This document shows positions 33,616-47,700 of a stretch of 64,000 nucleotides of DNA, piece after piece. The stretch is from the NCBI GenBank assembly GCA_023374045.1, contig CM041779.1:267354131-267418130 (forward strand), read 5' to 3'. How positions within the stretch are numbered: position 1 is the first letter of the stretch; each line of letters opens with the position of its first letter. Origin of the DNA: Limonium bicolor (Eukaryota > Streptophyta > Magnoliopsida > Caryophyllales > Plumbaginaceae). A program made the position numbers and the translations under genes. The notes below the pieces were generated by a model. That model had not been told where the DNA came from, made no database searches, and was given only the letters and a program-made list of their open reading frames with translations.

Positions 33616-36600
33616 AAAACTTGAGTAAGTTTTTCTCACTCAAGGAAGACTGAACTCCATGCAAAATTGTCGAAATTTCCCCACTTCTTTCAAAACCTTC
33701 AAGAGATTCTTTTCTAAAGCCGATAGGATTATTCTACTCCACACTTCGAGTGTTTGTCTAATGAGGACAGATAGGACTTGATAGATCCTCAACAAACATG
33801 AAAACAATTGGGTTAATGATTAGCTCACACTTAGAAAGAGACACTTAGGATGAATGAAGCTAACTTCCCTTTAGGTTAATAAACAACCAATTTGGTATCA
33901 CTAATCTCAAGATAAAACCCTTAGTAAATAGGTCGGTGCTAACTTCGTTTGTTTCATTTACTGCTTTCATATTTATGTTACAATTGTGGGGTGCATGGGG
34001 TGGGTAGCTTAGGACATGCATTCCTCTGTGTCACCCGATTTACCAACGATGTCACGGGATCCCCAACCGGTCCACGGTTGATTCCCCATGAGCTAGGGTC
34101 ACTTTATGAGTGAACAAACCCACAAGGCGGTAAGGTTTCTGACTGACGCCTTGAGCTCATGATCCAAAATTATCCTCCATTATCCGAGTCGATGCCAGCA
34201 TATAGTGAACTTTGAGCCTTCAGTGTCCAGCTACCTGGTCCGGTGTCTAAGACGGGTTTATGGAGGTCACCCCCTTGTATGCCGCCTGTCTGACCGCCCT
34301 TTTGCCTTACCCTGAAGATTGCATGGGCTCAGTTCTCCATTGTTCCTCTGTACCACATGTGTCTCTAAAGCCCAATGTCACGCTATACGTCCATAGAGGA
34401 TCCCGTATTTACCGGATACCCATACATGGCACAACGTAGTCAGTGAATAATTTGGACTTTAGACACACCTGACCGTGCAGATGACGGGAGACCCGTTCCC
34501 ATGCAGTACTTCTCCGAGTTTCCCGAAAAGTGAGCGTGTTGTCGGATAATCATTGGCCGTGGCGTATGTTTCCTTATCATCTCGGGTGTCCTGACCTTTC
34601 GAACTTAAGCACTCCGGACTTTCTTGATAACGTGCCCCACAAAGGCATAGCAGAGAAAAACCCCCGAGAGATGAACAGTGAAGGGACGATGGTTCCCCCG
34701 GTGAGACAGAATCATAATTGACCGGGAAAGTGATTATCCCAACATTAACACTTGCAGCTCCACATCGAACAATAGCCACGATTTATTTTATGCTATCCAT
34801 GTGTGCAAATCACTTCTTCAAACCAATTTGTTTCAAAACGTTCGGAATTCTCTTTTGCATATCTCCTAAAGCTGTTTTACGAGCTCGTTTAATTTAGAAT
34901 CCCACCTAAATTCTACTCATAAACACTTGGGGTTTTAAGACTCGCCACTTCATCGTTGAAAACCTTTATTTCATTAAAATGTTATTTCCAAAACAATTTT
35001 CAAAAATAGATTTTGAAAAACCTACTTTCTACAAACAACAATTTTCAACATCATTTCAAAATAGTTTTCGAAAACAGTTTTCAAAAATTGATTTTCACAA
35101 ATGTATTTCAAGATAAATGATTTAGTCCCCATGTTGTGATCCGCTATTTTTGAAGTTCTCCTCACCTTCAAGAGCAGCGGTCATTACCGTGGAGCGTACT
35201 AGTCATTTTGTGTTTTCACAAAAGTGGTGGATTTTTTTTACATGAGATTTTGTGCTCGATCATTCACCTTTCCTTTCTCAAAAATATCCCTCATTCCCCA
35301 CGTCGGAGCAAGTGGAGCGCATGAAGGAGGACAACGCGATTCGAGCATAAATCAGAGTTGTACCAGCCCGAGTCAAGCGACATGGAGGCTGGTAACGACT
35401 GTTCGAGTTCAAACTGTTGAAAATCAGAGGAACACTAGACCCGTTTTGTTTGATCACAACACTGCTTCACTACAAGAGCCCAAAAGACGAGCAGTCGGTC
35501 AAGACCCAAAAGTGAGCGAGCAGCCGGTCAAGAGCCTGAAGACGAGCGAACTACCAACCAGGAGCCCGGAGACGAGCGAGTAGCCAACCAGGAGCTCGAG
35601 CGTGAGCAGTAAGCTAGAAGCCCGAAGACGGACCAGAAGAGTTCAGAGGAACTTCAGCTAAAAATTCCCCCTTTTTAATGACTTTTAGGATTGATGATGT
35701 ATAGGTTTTCCCCTAGCATTCTCTTCTCTCTTGTCAATTTCTGAATAGACTCCATGCATAGGTTTATACATTCCCTTTGAATTTATTCAGATCAATGTGT
35801 ATAGGGTTCCCCACTCCCTATTTTATTTGCGAATGACCGAGCATCAAAATCCATATTGAGAAAATCCGCCACTTTGAAAACACACGCTTTCAAAATTGTT
35901 TTCCAAACTTGGTTTCTTTTGGCATGCGCGTGTAAAGAAGAGAACAGATAAGGAACGACCCCTCACAGTTGCATATTCATAAATCGCTTTATGGGGTGAA
36001 AATTCATGGTATCTACGGAAGGTGTCCCCTGAACAAACACATCAATGAATACAACGAGCACAAAGCAAACCACATGCATTGCAATTATTACAAAAGTCCC
36101 ATGCATTCTCGGTCAGTCCAAATTCGTCAAACACGTACAAGTCCTGTCCACGTCAGAAAAATTTCATAATCATGTGTTTCATTGTCACCACACCACACAC
36201 CAGCTTTCGTCCCAATATCTCAACCTCCAAAACTAATCTTCAGAGGGATAGTAGAGAACGCCGGGAGCTCAAGCCTTTTCCAAATCCAGAATCGTCGTGG
36301 GCATCAATGACCAGATTGAGAGAAAAAAAGACGCAGTCATTTCCATGTCGTGGGGCTACCATGCGAGAGTTGTCACTCCCTAAAATCCAAAATCTAGGAG
36401 TCAATCACCAACCCGACCTCACTCGAGAGTTACTTCTCAGACAGCAACCCCAACAGCTATACCACCTTCAGAGCCAACAATGATGGGATGAGCTTCATGA
36501 ACTGTGAGCTGAATTCGACTCAAGCGAGACTAGGTGTAGCCTTACCACGCATGCATTGCATAAAAAAAACAACACAAACAAACATTCAGTCAAAACCTGA

Positions 36601-38329
36601 AGTCAACCATCTCCATTCATCATTTTCAGCATTTGACGCATCCTATACATAGTAATTCCATATTACCACAGTAGATTGCATTGTAGATAGCCATGTCTGC
36701 ATACTCTCGTATTGAAACGACATCTTTGGGAAAAATCTTGAGAGAATGATTGAATAGGGTGCGTGAACCATTAAACTCTCGACCCGTCAATGAACACAAG
36801 GGTTAATTAAACTCAGCACCACAGACCAAGTGAGTAGTGTGCGAAGAGCGGTATTTTCCCTAGAATTTCAATTGAGTGTATTGGACGATCTACTGAGTGA
36901 CGAGGGAAGGTAGAGAGAGTCAATCGAGGTAAAACCATGAGCGACATGTGCATTCCTTCAGCACAGGGAGAGGCACAATAAATAGTAAGATCAATGTTGA
37001 TAGCAAGTCACAAACTGTGATTCATGCAAAAATCTGAGAAGTAGTAAGCAAACAATCATTGACTAACGAGAATGACGAGGCACTTAGGAATAAAAATCTC
37101 CGCAGAACCAAAAAGCTTTGACTGCCCTGTGCATAATCCCTTAGTGAGCCCCGCTGAGCCTTTCACGATAAACCTTTTTCTGCGAACTCCACAACATGCC
37201 AACTCACATACACATATTTACTCACCCTTGCAATAGAGGATCTCAAAGGAGCCGGAGCCATGGTCTCTCCCCCACCATCTTTCACAACAACAACAAATAA
37301 ATTGTTCGAAGAAATCAGTAAGTCAATGCAACTCCAAAGCCAAACACCAAAAAAGAACACCAAAAGTGTTCAAGAAGATCGATGAGTCAATGCAACTCCA
37401 AAGCTGAAAGCCAAAATACAAAGCAAAGAACGTTTGAGAAAATCGAAGAGCCAAATGCAATTTCACAAAAGAAAAATGAGAAGAAAGTTTAAATTGTACG
37501 CCAGAAGAGGCAAGAAGGAGAAATCCAAACCAAAAGGACCAATGATGTCACGAAGAAACCGATAAGGGGTTATCGAAACCCGTCTAATCATTTCACCCAT
37601 GGCAAAGGCGAAACATGTCCTCTATTGCACAAAAGCTCCACAATTCCTAAACAAATCCTCCAGTCCTATGCAACATACATCATACCCCTCAGCCCCATTA
37701 CAACCCAATAAAGACCTCTGACTCATAAGTCGATGAGCGTTAACTGAAAGTATCGGATCTGAAACATGAATCATAAGCTTCGTGCTTGTTATCAACATGT
37801 CCCACCTCATAACACAGGGACTATGAGCGAATGAGTGTGATCTTACTGCACAAGGTCTTCTGAGTGCGAGCGAATCTTTTATTCAAGCACCAAAATCATA
37901 AACAGCGTACCCTATTGCAGGTGAGGACTTTGTAAGGATCGGAAAGTCTATAACCTCAAAAAGAAATTCTCAGGAAAATACTACTCTGAGCATCAAGAGT
38001 ATCATCACGACATTAGCACACACGGCCATACTCATGAGAGATTAACCCGCATCCCTCCGTGAGAGTAAAGTGATTCACGCATTCGAGCTCAACAATCACT
38101 TAAGATCGAACCGAAGATGTCTTGTATTCGTAAGCCTCATATTAATAGAGATAGAACCGTACATTCTCTAAAAAAAAACTGCACATGCATTTTGCATATC
38201 TTCTAGCATTTAGTATTTGCATGCATCATAACCCTTTCATTTTCAACATCCGACTGGTAAGAACTACCTAGTCTCGTGGAAAGTTAACTTCAGTTGCCGC
38301 TATCGAAGCGTAACTTCCTATTAAAGGAA
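33616..38329 (+). other. Element E internal region, non-coding
   Basis: No recognisable protein. Open stretches such as 35224-35583 and 36079-36483 have no known domain. The first contains an imperfect repeat of GACGAGCGA with nearby CCGGTCAAGAGCC (35480-35600). The 33960-34780 part is unusually balanced in composition and unlike the A+T-rich flanks. Confidence 0.6.
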
Positions 38330-39230
38330 GTCAAGCTGGAGCCATCCCAGGCTATCTTCGAGCAACATCCAATCATTATGGAGCCATCCATTGCTATCGT
38401 TGAGCTACATCAAACCAAACTAAAGCCATTTGAGGCCGTACGAAGACTATTCCAGAGCCATCCACTGTCATACTCGAGCCTCATTGGCAACTCTCCTAAA
38501 GCCAAGCTAGAGTCATACGGGAGCCATCATCAAACATTGAAACCATCCTTGGAACTACATAGGGGTCATCCCAACAGCTCGAGAATGATACGGGAGCCAC
38601 CTCAAATCCATATTAGAGCCATTTCGTCATCAGGGTCTTGCCCACAGAATTTCGAACTACGTCAGGTCTGATCTCAATACGAAATTGAGTACGTAGGTAG
38701 CCCGTCCAGGGTGCGACCACCTCACAGGCGAAAGTTCCCCTCGAGGAGCCATCTTGTAGCCTCCCCGGAGCCATCCTGAGCTATCCCGAAGCCACCTCGA
38801 GGAATCTAAAGCCGCAATTGACCATACCAAAGTCATTGATCCACAATCCAAAGAAAAACTGTCAACAACTGTCAACCATAGTAAATCACATCGACCCACC
38901 ATTCGACTCAAAATCCAAACCAAAGCAAAATCCACCAACGATCCCGAAAATCCCCATTCGAATCAAAACCCATCAACCATCCCAGAGTCGTTGCTCACAA
39001 GGGAGTCACATATCAAACCGGAGCCATTTGACCGCACCGGAGCCATCCGATCACATCGGATCCATCTGATCATACCAAAGTCATCCGGTCATATCAAAAC
39101 CATCAAGTCCCCAAAGTCACTCATTCACAAAACCATCCTTTCGAAAATTGACCACAAAATCACAAAACCAAAACAAAAACTCAAAAGCCATACCGGAGCC
39201 ATCTCGAAACTCTGGAGCCAGGAGTCCTAC
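38330..39230 (+). repeat. Degenerate GGAGCCATC repeats
   Basis: About ten copies of GGAGCCATC or one-base variants lie in A/C-rich sequence (for example near 38338, 38379, 38519, 38735, 38769, 39041 and 39196). The same nine bases end the polypurine tract before the 3' LTR. Confidence 0.6.
38653..38719 (+). other. Third, diverged copy of the ACTACGT/ACGTAG stem-loop, in the internal region
   Basis: GAACTACGTCAGGTCTGATC is followed by CTCAAT, a loop, ATTGAG and TACGTAGGTAGCC. Compared with the LTR copy, the inner pair CTCAAC/GTTGAG has become CTCAAT/ATTGAG, so pairing is kept. Confidence 0.6.
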
Positions 39231-39469
39231 CAAATCCCAAAACTATAGTGCACATCGGGCGAGACTGTCAAAACAAAACCGAAACACAAGTCCCACACTG
39301 ACGAAGTCAAGGGCCTCATCAATAGAAAGCATTCGGCCATCACATCCCTCACGGAAGCAACCGAAAAACATCCAATCCCGTATCAATCCACAATCAAAGT
39401 CATCCTCAAATCAATCTACCACCACAAACAACTTCAGATCAAGCTTTCACTACAGCGAGTTTCGTACAA

Positions 39470-39640
39470 CTCCGTTAAAGTATTATAGGCTCGTCATAAG
39501 TCCTATAGCTAGATGACGAGAGGTCTAGTTGAGGCACTCCTAAGTCCTCGTACTTTTCAATCGCATTCTAGGCCCGTCATAAACCCTAGGATTGGATATC
39601 AAGAGGTCCAATTGAGGCACTTCTAAGCCCTCGTGCACAA
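39470..39640 (+). repeat. Left part of an 83-96-bp tandem array
   Basis: Two copies of a unit containing GGCTCGTCATAAGTCCTA, then AAGAGGTC, AGTTGAGGCAC and AAGTCCTCGT. Further copies lie beyond the 49-bp array at 41262-41640. Confidence 0.8.
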
Positions 39641-39844
39641 ACAGGGAGTTTAATTCGATTAATGCATTTGTTAACCAAGTCATCATTCTCATTTCATTGC
39701 ATATGGGAATCCTTTCAAGGGTACCACAAAATCAATCACGTCGTTCGATCAATTGTTTCACTCAAGTTTGAAGTATAATCTTCATTCCACTCAGGTGGCC
39801 TTTCACTTGCAAAACTCTTCAATTCGCCTTTTTCGCTTCAAACC

Positions 39845-41262
39845 CGCTAGTCAGCCTTTGCGCTACTAGTGCGGTCGCATTTTTGTTTAACACCTGCTAG
39901 ACAGCTATTGCGCTACTAGTGTGGTCGCCTTTCGTTTTACACCTGCTAGACAGCTATTGTGCTACTAGTACGGTCGTCTTTCATTTTACACCCACTAGAC
40001 AGCTATTGCGCTACTAGTGCGGTCGAATTTTTCGTTTTACACCTGCTAGACAGCTATTACGCTACTAGTATGGTCGCTTTTCGTTTTACACCTGCTAGAC
40101 AGCTATTGCGCTACTAGTACGGTCGCCTTTCATTTTACACCCGCTAGACAGCTATTGCGCTACTAGTGCGGTCGAATTTTTCGTTTTACACCTGCTAGAC
40201 AGCTATTACGCTACTAGTATGGTCGCTTTTCGTTTTACACCTGCTAGACAGCTATTGCGCTACTAGTACGGTCGTCTTTCATTTTACACCCGCTAGACAG
40301 CTTTTGCGCTACTAGTGCGGTCACCTTTTCGTTTTACACCCGCTAGGCAGCTATTGCGCTACTAGTGTGGTCGCCTTTCGTTTTACACCTGCTAGACAGC
40401 TATTGCGCTACTAGTACAGTCATCTTTCATTTTACACCCACTAGACAGCTATTGCGCTACTAGTGCGGTCGAATTTTTTGTTTTACACCTGCTAGACAGC
40501 TATTACGCTACTAGTATGGTCGCTTTTCGTTTTACACCAGCTAGACAGCTATTACGCTACTAGTACGGTCGCCTTTCATTTTACACCCGCTAGACAGCTA
40601 TTGTGCTACTAGTGCGGTCGAATTTTTCGTTTTACACCTGCTAGACAGCTATTACGCTACTAGTATGGTCGCTTTTCGTTTTACACCTGCTAGACAGCTA
40701 TTGCGCTACTAGTACGGTCGCCTTTCATTTTACACCCGCTAGACAGCTATTGCGCTACTAGTACGGTCGTCTTTCATTTTACACCCACTAGACAGCTATT
40801 GCGCTACTAGTGCGGTCGAATTTTTCGTTTTACACCTGCTAGACAGCTATTACGCTACTAGTATGGTCGCTTTTCGTTTTACACCTGCTAGACAGCTATT
40901 ACGCTACTAGTACGGTCGCCTTTCATTTTACACCCGCTAGACAGCTATTGCGCTACTAGTGCGGTCGAATTTTTCGTTTTACACCTGCTAGACAGCTATT
41001 ACGCTACTAGTATGGTCGCTTTTCGTTTTACACTTGCTAGACAGCTATTGCGCTACTAGTACGGTCGCCTTTCATTTTACACCCGCTAGACAGCTATTGC
41101 GCTACTAGTGCGGTCGAATTTTTTGTTTTACACCTGCTAGACAGCTATTACGCTACTAGTATGGTCGCTTTTCGTTTTACACCTGCTAGACAGCTATTGC
41201 GCTACTAGTACGGTCGCCTTTCATTTTACACCCGCTAGACAGCTATTGCGCTACTAGTATGG
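39845..41262 (+). repeat. 49-bp tandem array, 29 units, with three-unit higher-order order
   Basis: Each unit holds CTGCTAGACAGCTATT, then GCGCTACTAGT and GGTCG. I count 29 occurrences of the CTACTAGT core. Three variants alternate: TATTACG...TATGGTCGCTTTTCG, TATTGCG...TACGGTCGCCTTTCA, and TATTGCG...TGCGGTCGAATTTTTCG (49, 49 and 51 bases). This gives a period of about 149 bases, with irregular stretches at both ends. It lies in the internal region close to the 3' LTR. Confidence 0.95.
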
Positions 41263-41640
41263 TATCGAATTTGCATTCTAGGCTCGTCATAAGCCCTAGG
41301 GCTGGATATCAAGAGGTCCAGTTGAGGCACTCCTAAGTCCTCGTGCACCCCAATCAATCTAATTGTTAGTATCATAGGCTCGTCATAAGTCCTATGACTA
41401 GATATCAAGAGGTCTAGTTGAGGCTCGTCATAAGTCCTCGTACTTTCAATTGCATTATAGGCTCGTCATAAGTCCTATAGCTAGATGTCAAGAGGTCTAG
41501 TTGAGGCTCGTCATAAGTCCTCATGCACACCAACCAAGCAATTGTTAGTATTCTAGGCTCGTCATAAGTCCTAGGGTTAGATGTCAAGAGGTCTAACTGA
41601 GGCTCGTCATAAGTCCTCGTACTTTCAATCGTATTCATAC
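41262..41640 (+). repeat. Right part of the 83-96-bp tandem array
   Basis: Four further units with the GGCTCGTCATAAGTCCTA core. Several have gained a second internal AGGCTCGTCATAAGTCCT. The 49-bp array separates these from the left part. Confidence 0.85.
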
Positions 41641-41740
41641 ACTCACGGTCGCATCCCTATGCACCACTAAACCATAGTGAGAATTTTTGGCGCCCCGTCA
41701 ACCTTGATCCAATTCTGCAAGAGCTTGCAAAATTGAATCA

Positions 41741-41752
41741 AGGGGAGCCATC
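41741..41752 (+). other. Element E polypurine tract
   Basis: AGGGGAGCCATC directly precedes the 3' LTR start TGTAGACACC, the expected plus-strand primer position. Confidence 0.8.
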
Positions 41753-44700
41753 TGTAGACACCAAAAATTCTCACTTGAAATAATGAATAAAATAAGAGGG
41801 GTCGTCACCTTTCTTTTCAAAACGTATTAACGTGTGTGCCAAAACGAAACCGTCATTTTTGATAAAATTCTAAAATCATTTTTCAAAGCATTTTAGGAAA
41901 ACACAACTTTTTTGAAAATGAAATTCCAACGACAATCCGGTTTTAAACCCATCCCTTCTTGTCTTATTTACTTATCTTATTATTTTTGTATATATTCTGA
42001 TTTTTATTGCTTATTTGTTTATCTATCTCATTTTCCGCTACTTGTATGTATATAATTCAGTCTCCATTTTTTACATTCACTCATGTTTTTACCTCCGTTA
42101 TTTTAGTACTATTTCATTATTTCATATACTTTATCATATTTGCTACTATTAATTTTACTTGTTCCATTCTTTCTAATTCACTACAGTGACGTGTGTCTAA
42201 TTCAATTTCCATTTTCATAGCATCCACTCGCATTTTACCTCTGTCATTCTAATATCGTTTCATTATTTCATGTACGCATTATTATACTATTTCATTCATT
42301 TGTATTTAGTCATATTTTATACTTTAGTATTTTACATTCTATTATTTCATGATTTTTGAGAAGAAAACGATCCATTAGATAAAACCGTTTAGTCTTACTG
42401 TATATTTTCATTTAGAACACTAGCATTCTTAGAAGGATTACTCATCTCGAGGGAAAGCTTTAGTATTAGTTCTCACATACTTTTATTGAGTTCTGTCTTG
42501 GTGTAATTGGCCAGTGTATAGATGGAGGAAGCTAGAGGTCTTGATTTTGAAACTTGGTAAGGTCCTCAGATTTCTCTTTTTCCATTAAATGGTGCTCAGA
42601 CCCATATTTTCAATTCAGTCAAATGTAATTTTGGCCCAGTCTATGGTCAAACCGAGCATGACCAGCCCAATCGGTTTACTTGCTCCATTCATGCCCAAAA
42701 GAAAATAAAAGCCCATGACTCAATAAACCCTAACCAGACATCTGTCTCCATACCACACATTATAAAACATTCTCAAAACCTACAGTACCCGGACGTTTTT
42801 TTACCTGCCGGCGCTAATCCCTATCATTCAGATTGTAGTGTCGATTCCTATTGTTCATGCTCTCCCAGTTCGAACTCGAGAGGAGAAAACCCAGAAACAA
42901 AGAATTCCTTGTCCCTCATTCTTTCCGTTGGAAACCCGAAGCCATCCTGCCACTGAAAATCACCACCATAGCTCTCTGGTAACCTCGTCTGCATCGCCGT
43001 TGTTTCGTTCTTTTATTTCTTTACGATTGAACACAGAGTAAGTAGCATTCCTTTCATGTTGCTCTCTCTGAGAATGGATTTCCAATACGTTTCTTCAACC
43101 TTCCCTTTTTATGTTTCCTCTAACATATCGTTGCCGGAGAATTTGAACCAGTGATGGCAATGTGAGATTACAACTCCATCGGAAACTAGTTTCCAAAGAA
43201 GGAGCCTATTCCGATCACTGTTTATCTTTCCCCCTCGTTAAATTCCAGAGCCAGGGCTTCGAATGCTTATTTCTCATGTCTCTAGCTTCAGGAAAACGCT
43301 TATCATTGTACAAGTTTTTTTTTATTTCATGATTCCTTGTTCTGTTCGTTTTTTTTCTTCTCACACGCGGACTGAAGGAAGAGAGATGGCTTCCAGTAGC
43401 CACTCCTCTGTTCCAGGAACATTTGCTTGAACTTAAATATGTGCCCACAGCCCAGGTCTTATACCCGTTTGGCTTTCTGTTGATCATCACATGCAACTGA
43501 ATGACTTTAGTTGTGCATTTTCCTTTCACAAGACATGTTTAATAAGATTCTGTAAAGAAGAAACTCAGATTATGCCTCAGGTCCTTTTAAGATCAAACTG
43601 ACGCAGATTGTGCTTCGTAACTTCTCACGGTTGCTCGAAGTTTCTTTCTAGTTTTGCTTAGAGTTTTGTGAGCAGATTTAACTCATTACTTCCGGTAAAG
43701 GTTGAGAAATATTCACCTTCGACGTACACCCGGTAGCCTATCCCCTATTGCTCATTCTCTCTGCATATTCGATTATATTTGCTATCTGATGTGATTTGTT
43801 CACAGGCTCTAGAGTAAGTTGTTAAACATTTTTTTTCCCTCTTCAAACTGTCATTAGGACTCTGGTTTGTAGTTTTCTTTGCCTATATGTTCGAGTTACA
43901 ATCTAATATGTCTTATGGTGTATACTTTCTTTTGATCTCCGCAGGAGCAATCATTCTGTTTGAGTGGTACTTTTCCCTTTGAACAACTTCTTTATCTGTT
44001 GAGTGTGACACAAATTATGTTTGAGAAATGTTAGTTGTACCCCACGACGAATAAGCACTGTCACATTGCTTCTGATTTCACGTCTACCTTGCATATGTCG
44101 TTGGCTGGATCTGTACAATTTGCTTACCCGCTTGTGTCGTGTACTGTACAGGAGATACCTGTTTTCTTTTAGTTTGCAGGGCCTGGACACCATCTCTGAA
44201 TTGTCATGAACATACCAATATCTCACACTCTAGGCTCAGTTTATCTACCCTTCAATACTTCAATTAAGATCTCATTTCTTTGTATTGATGTCATTCTGTC
44301 TGGCCGATGCCTGATCTAGCGCATTTGTTTTGTTTACAAATATATTCTTGCAGGAGATTTTCATCGATTTCCTGGTACACTATCTCTTACCCAAATGATT
44401 CTTTGTTTGCTGTTTGACTGGGTGTTAAAATGATGGTGTTGTCTGGTCATAAGGTACTTGGTGAATATAATCTTGTTTGGCCGACTCAGACCCCTGTGGA
44501 TAAACTTAACTCTGTCATATTGTTCAGATTAACCAATAACCTGATAACTGGCACGGATTACTGATTTCTTCATGCTCATATATCATTGTCATGTTCCGAT
44601 TGTTCATTTACGACAAAGGATTATTTGAGCCGTGTCTACTTCAAAAGGGAATGTTGGGATTTTTATTTTACGACTTTCTGCTTAGTCCAGTTTGATTATT

Positions 44701-47700
44701 TAAGATTTAATTTTCGTGAATAAGAACATATTAAGGCAGTATTTGGTTTGTGAACATGCTCAGTTTTAAGCATCCATTGAGTATAGATCTGCTTGGTGCT
44801 TTATGTTTAAGATTGGAGGTTTGGGGCTAGCTCCAGCAGGGTGTGATAAAAATCTGAAATGAATTGTGAGTTTTGGGTTAGCGTCCACCAGATTAAGACC
44901 TCCCTGGAATAGACAAAAAACTCAGTTAATGACCTCACTACTAGATGATAATCTGTTGATTAAAACGCCAGGGTGTTGAGCTTCAAAAATGCATAGCTAC
45001 CCATCATCAATGGGACGAGGCTTTAATTTCACTAGCACCCCTTCTGTTTGGGTTTAGTAACAATTTGGAAAGTCGGGTACAGATACTAATTCCCATGTTT
45101 TGTCACTGATTATGTAAATTTAAGATTTGAAGGTATGCCTTTAATCTTTCTTTGACCTGAAGATCAATTTTCTCTTGCCATACAAATTACTTGCTTTCTG
45201 ATCTCTTTCGAACCATACATGTACTTGCTTGGTGCACATAGTTTTGTTGCACTCTTTTAAACCGTTGCTCGTTATATTCTTTATTGTTTATTATTTATTG
45301 CTTATTGTATAAACCCTAGATGGCCCTCTAGGTCACCCAGTGATCAAAGTCTTGGAGGGTACCCCACAACTAGCTTATTTCTGATTTGCTTTGTGGGGAG
45401 CAATACTTTCCAAAACTTTGAAGATCTCTTTAAGCCTTTGAAGGTACCCCACAGCTAGCTTATTTCTGATTTGCTTTGTGGGGAACAATATCTTCCAAAC
45501 TCTTAAAGCTTATCCCAAACCACCTCTTAATTTCATTAAAAAACTTTACAAAAAAAAAACAAAAAACAAAAACACAAAGAATAAATTCAAATCCAAATTC
45601 GACTTGAAGTTTCATTTCACCTTCGACCCAAATAAAGCCCAACATCCAAAAAAGCCCAAGGTCAAGAATGGGCCCAAAAATCAAGTCAAGCCCAACATTC
45701 AAATTCAAGGGCTCATTCAGCCCAAATCAAAAATCCCAAATCAGCCCAAATTGAAGGGCTCATTCAGCCCAAATCAAAAATCCCAAATCAGCCCAAATTG
45801 AAGAGCCCACTCGGCCCAATCAAAAATCCATTTCAGCCCAAATCACAATCGGCCCAAAAGTCTAATCCGGTCCAACTTTGACCCCTGACTTTGACACCCG
45901 ACTCTGACCTTTGACCAATCTCAACTTTGACCAACCTCAAATTTGACCCGACTCGTTTTCCAACCCCAATCCGAATTCAATTCAACCCAATTCAAAACCC
46001 AACTCATTTCGATTCAGTCCAATTCAATCCAATTCCATTCCATTCAGATTCAATTCGTCTAATCCAAACTCAATTGTAAATCCCTTTCAAACTTCAAAAA
46101 TCTCTTTTTTCAAATTTCAAACATTCATCTCATTCAAATTTCATCAAGTTTTCTTAGATTTCGAAGAAACTATTTTGTGGAATTTTAAAGGAAAAAACTC
46201 TTCTCACATCACAGAAAACTCTTCTCAAACGCAGAAAGTTCTTCTCACATATACAGAAAGTTTTCTCCTAAAAACATTTCTCAAAATCAGTGTTTCTAAG
46301 TCGAGAATTCTGAACAACTTCAAAAGTTTTCTAACTTAGTTTTCAACTCAAATAAACCGTTTTTGGGGAACATGAAATGTCTAACACTTTCCTCCTAGTT
46401 AGACATCACTTGTCTCCCTTTCTGAATAAAAATCCGAGGCGGGGCACTGGGGTCGCCACATCCCTTGTCGTAGTCTGGATTTCTTTAGGCGGGGCATTAG
46501 GGTGACAAACCTCCTCTAATTGCAGCCTAGATTTTTACGAGGCGGGGTGCTAGGGATGTGACCACCTTCCTAGTTGCAGCCGGGATTTCAGAATCGTCTA
46601 ACTCCCTTCCACTCGATTTCAATGTTTTTGGTTTTTAACGTTTTAAAACCCGGGAGTTAGAGACGTTATTAGGGTTTGACCGAGAGCATCTCATTCATAG
46701 TGTTTCTCTCGAAATCCTATTTTTCGACATAAATTCATTGCCCCATCTTTCGAGCCTCGGCACTTACCATCAATTAAGTGTCGTGTTCGAGGGGGTACAT
46801 AGGGTGTTCCCTCGGGATCACCCGCCCTTTTACAACAAAAAATGATTTTTCGGTTTCAAAAACTTTAAGAGAGACGATCTTGACAATCATTCCTCCAAAC
46901 AATTATGTCTACCATCATCTCACTCTAAACACGAAATATCCCAAAACCTCAACCCCTTTTGAATCTCAAATCCAAAAAACCCGGGATCTCTGCTTAGACT
47001 TCAATTGCCTCACACATACTCAAATCATCTTCAAAGCCCTAAAACATTTCATACTCAAATCACCATTCAAACTCCAAATTGCCTCAAACTCGAATCGTCT
47101 CCCTAATCCCAACTCCTCTCTAACTTCTAACGTCTCACAGGCCCGAGCGCCTCACAGACTCGAACATCTCAATTTCTCCACCATTTTAAGATTCAAGCGT
47201 CTCACAGACCCGAGCGTCTCACAGGCCTTGACATCCCATCCCATCCCAACCGTCTCAAAGACCCGAGCGTCTCACAGACTAATCTCTCACACCCAAAACT
47301 TCAAACCCTTCAAAACTTCCAAAACCCCAAAAAAACCCTGAACTACGTAAGGTCTGATCTCAAAAGGGAGTTGAGTACGTAGGCAGCCCATCTAGGGTGC
47401 GACCCCATTCCAAACAAAGACCTTTTTCCCCCTCAGAGGTGGCTCTCATACCTCTCAAAACATTTAAACCTTCTCCGGGTCCCACAAACTGCAAACCATC
47501 AGACTCCAAGTCTTGTCTATTCACTCAACCTCAGTCTCTTCCCAAATCTTCATTCTACACTCATCTGAGTTCACCAACTCCTCCCCTTGGCGCTAGCTTG
47601 GCAGAAAAGCTCGCCTCATCCACTATCTTTCTCTCTTCCTGTCTTAATCCTATCCTTTGGCTTTAAATTGAATCTCTCTAATAAGTTTTTGAAAGAAAGC

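Noticed and set aside
36079..36483. 134-residue frame in the element E interior as a novel gag-like protein
   Set aside because: It has no knuckle, no hydrophobic core pattern and no supporting start context; it is probably a chance open frame.
39845..41262. CRISPR-like regular array
   Set aside because: The units are contiguous variants of one 49-bp sequence with no unique spacers, inside a plant retroelement; it is a tandem array.
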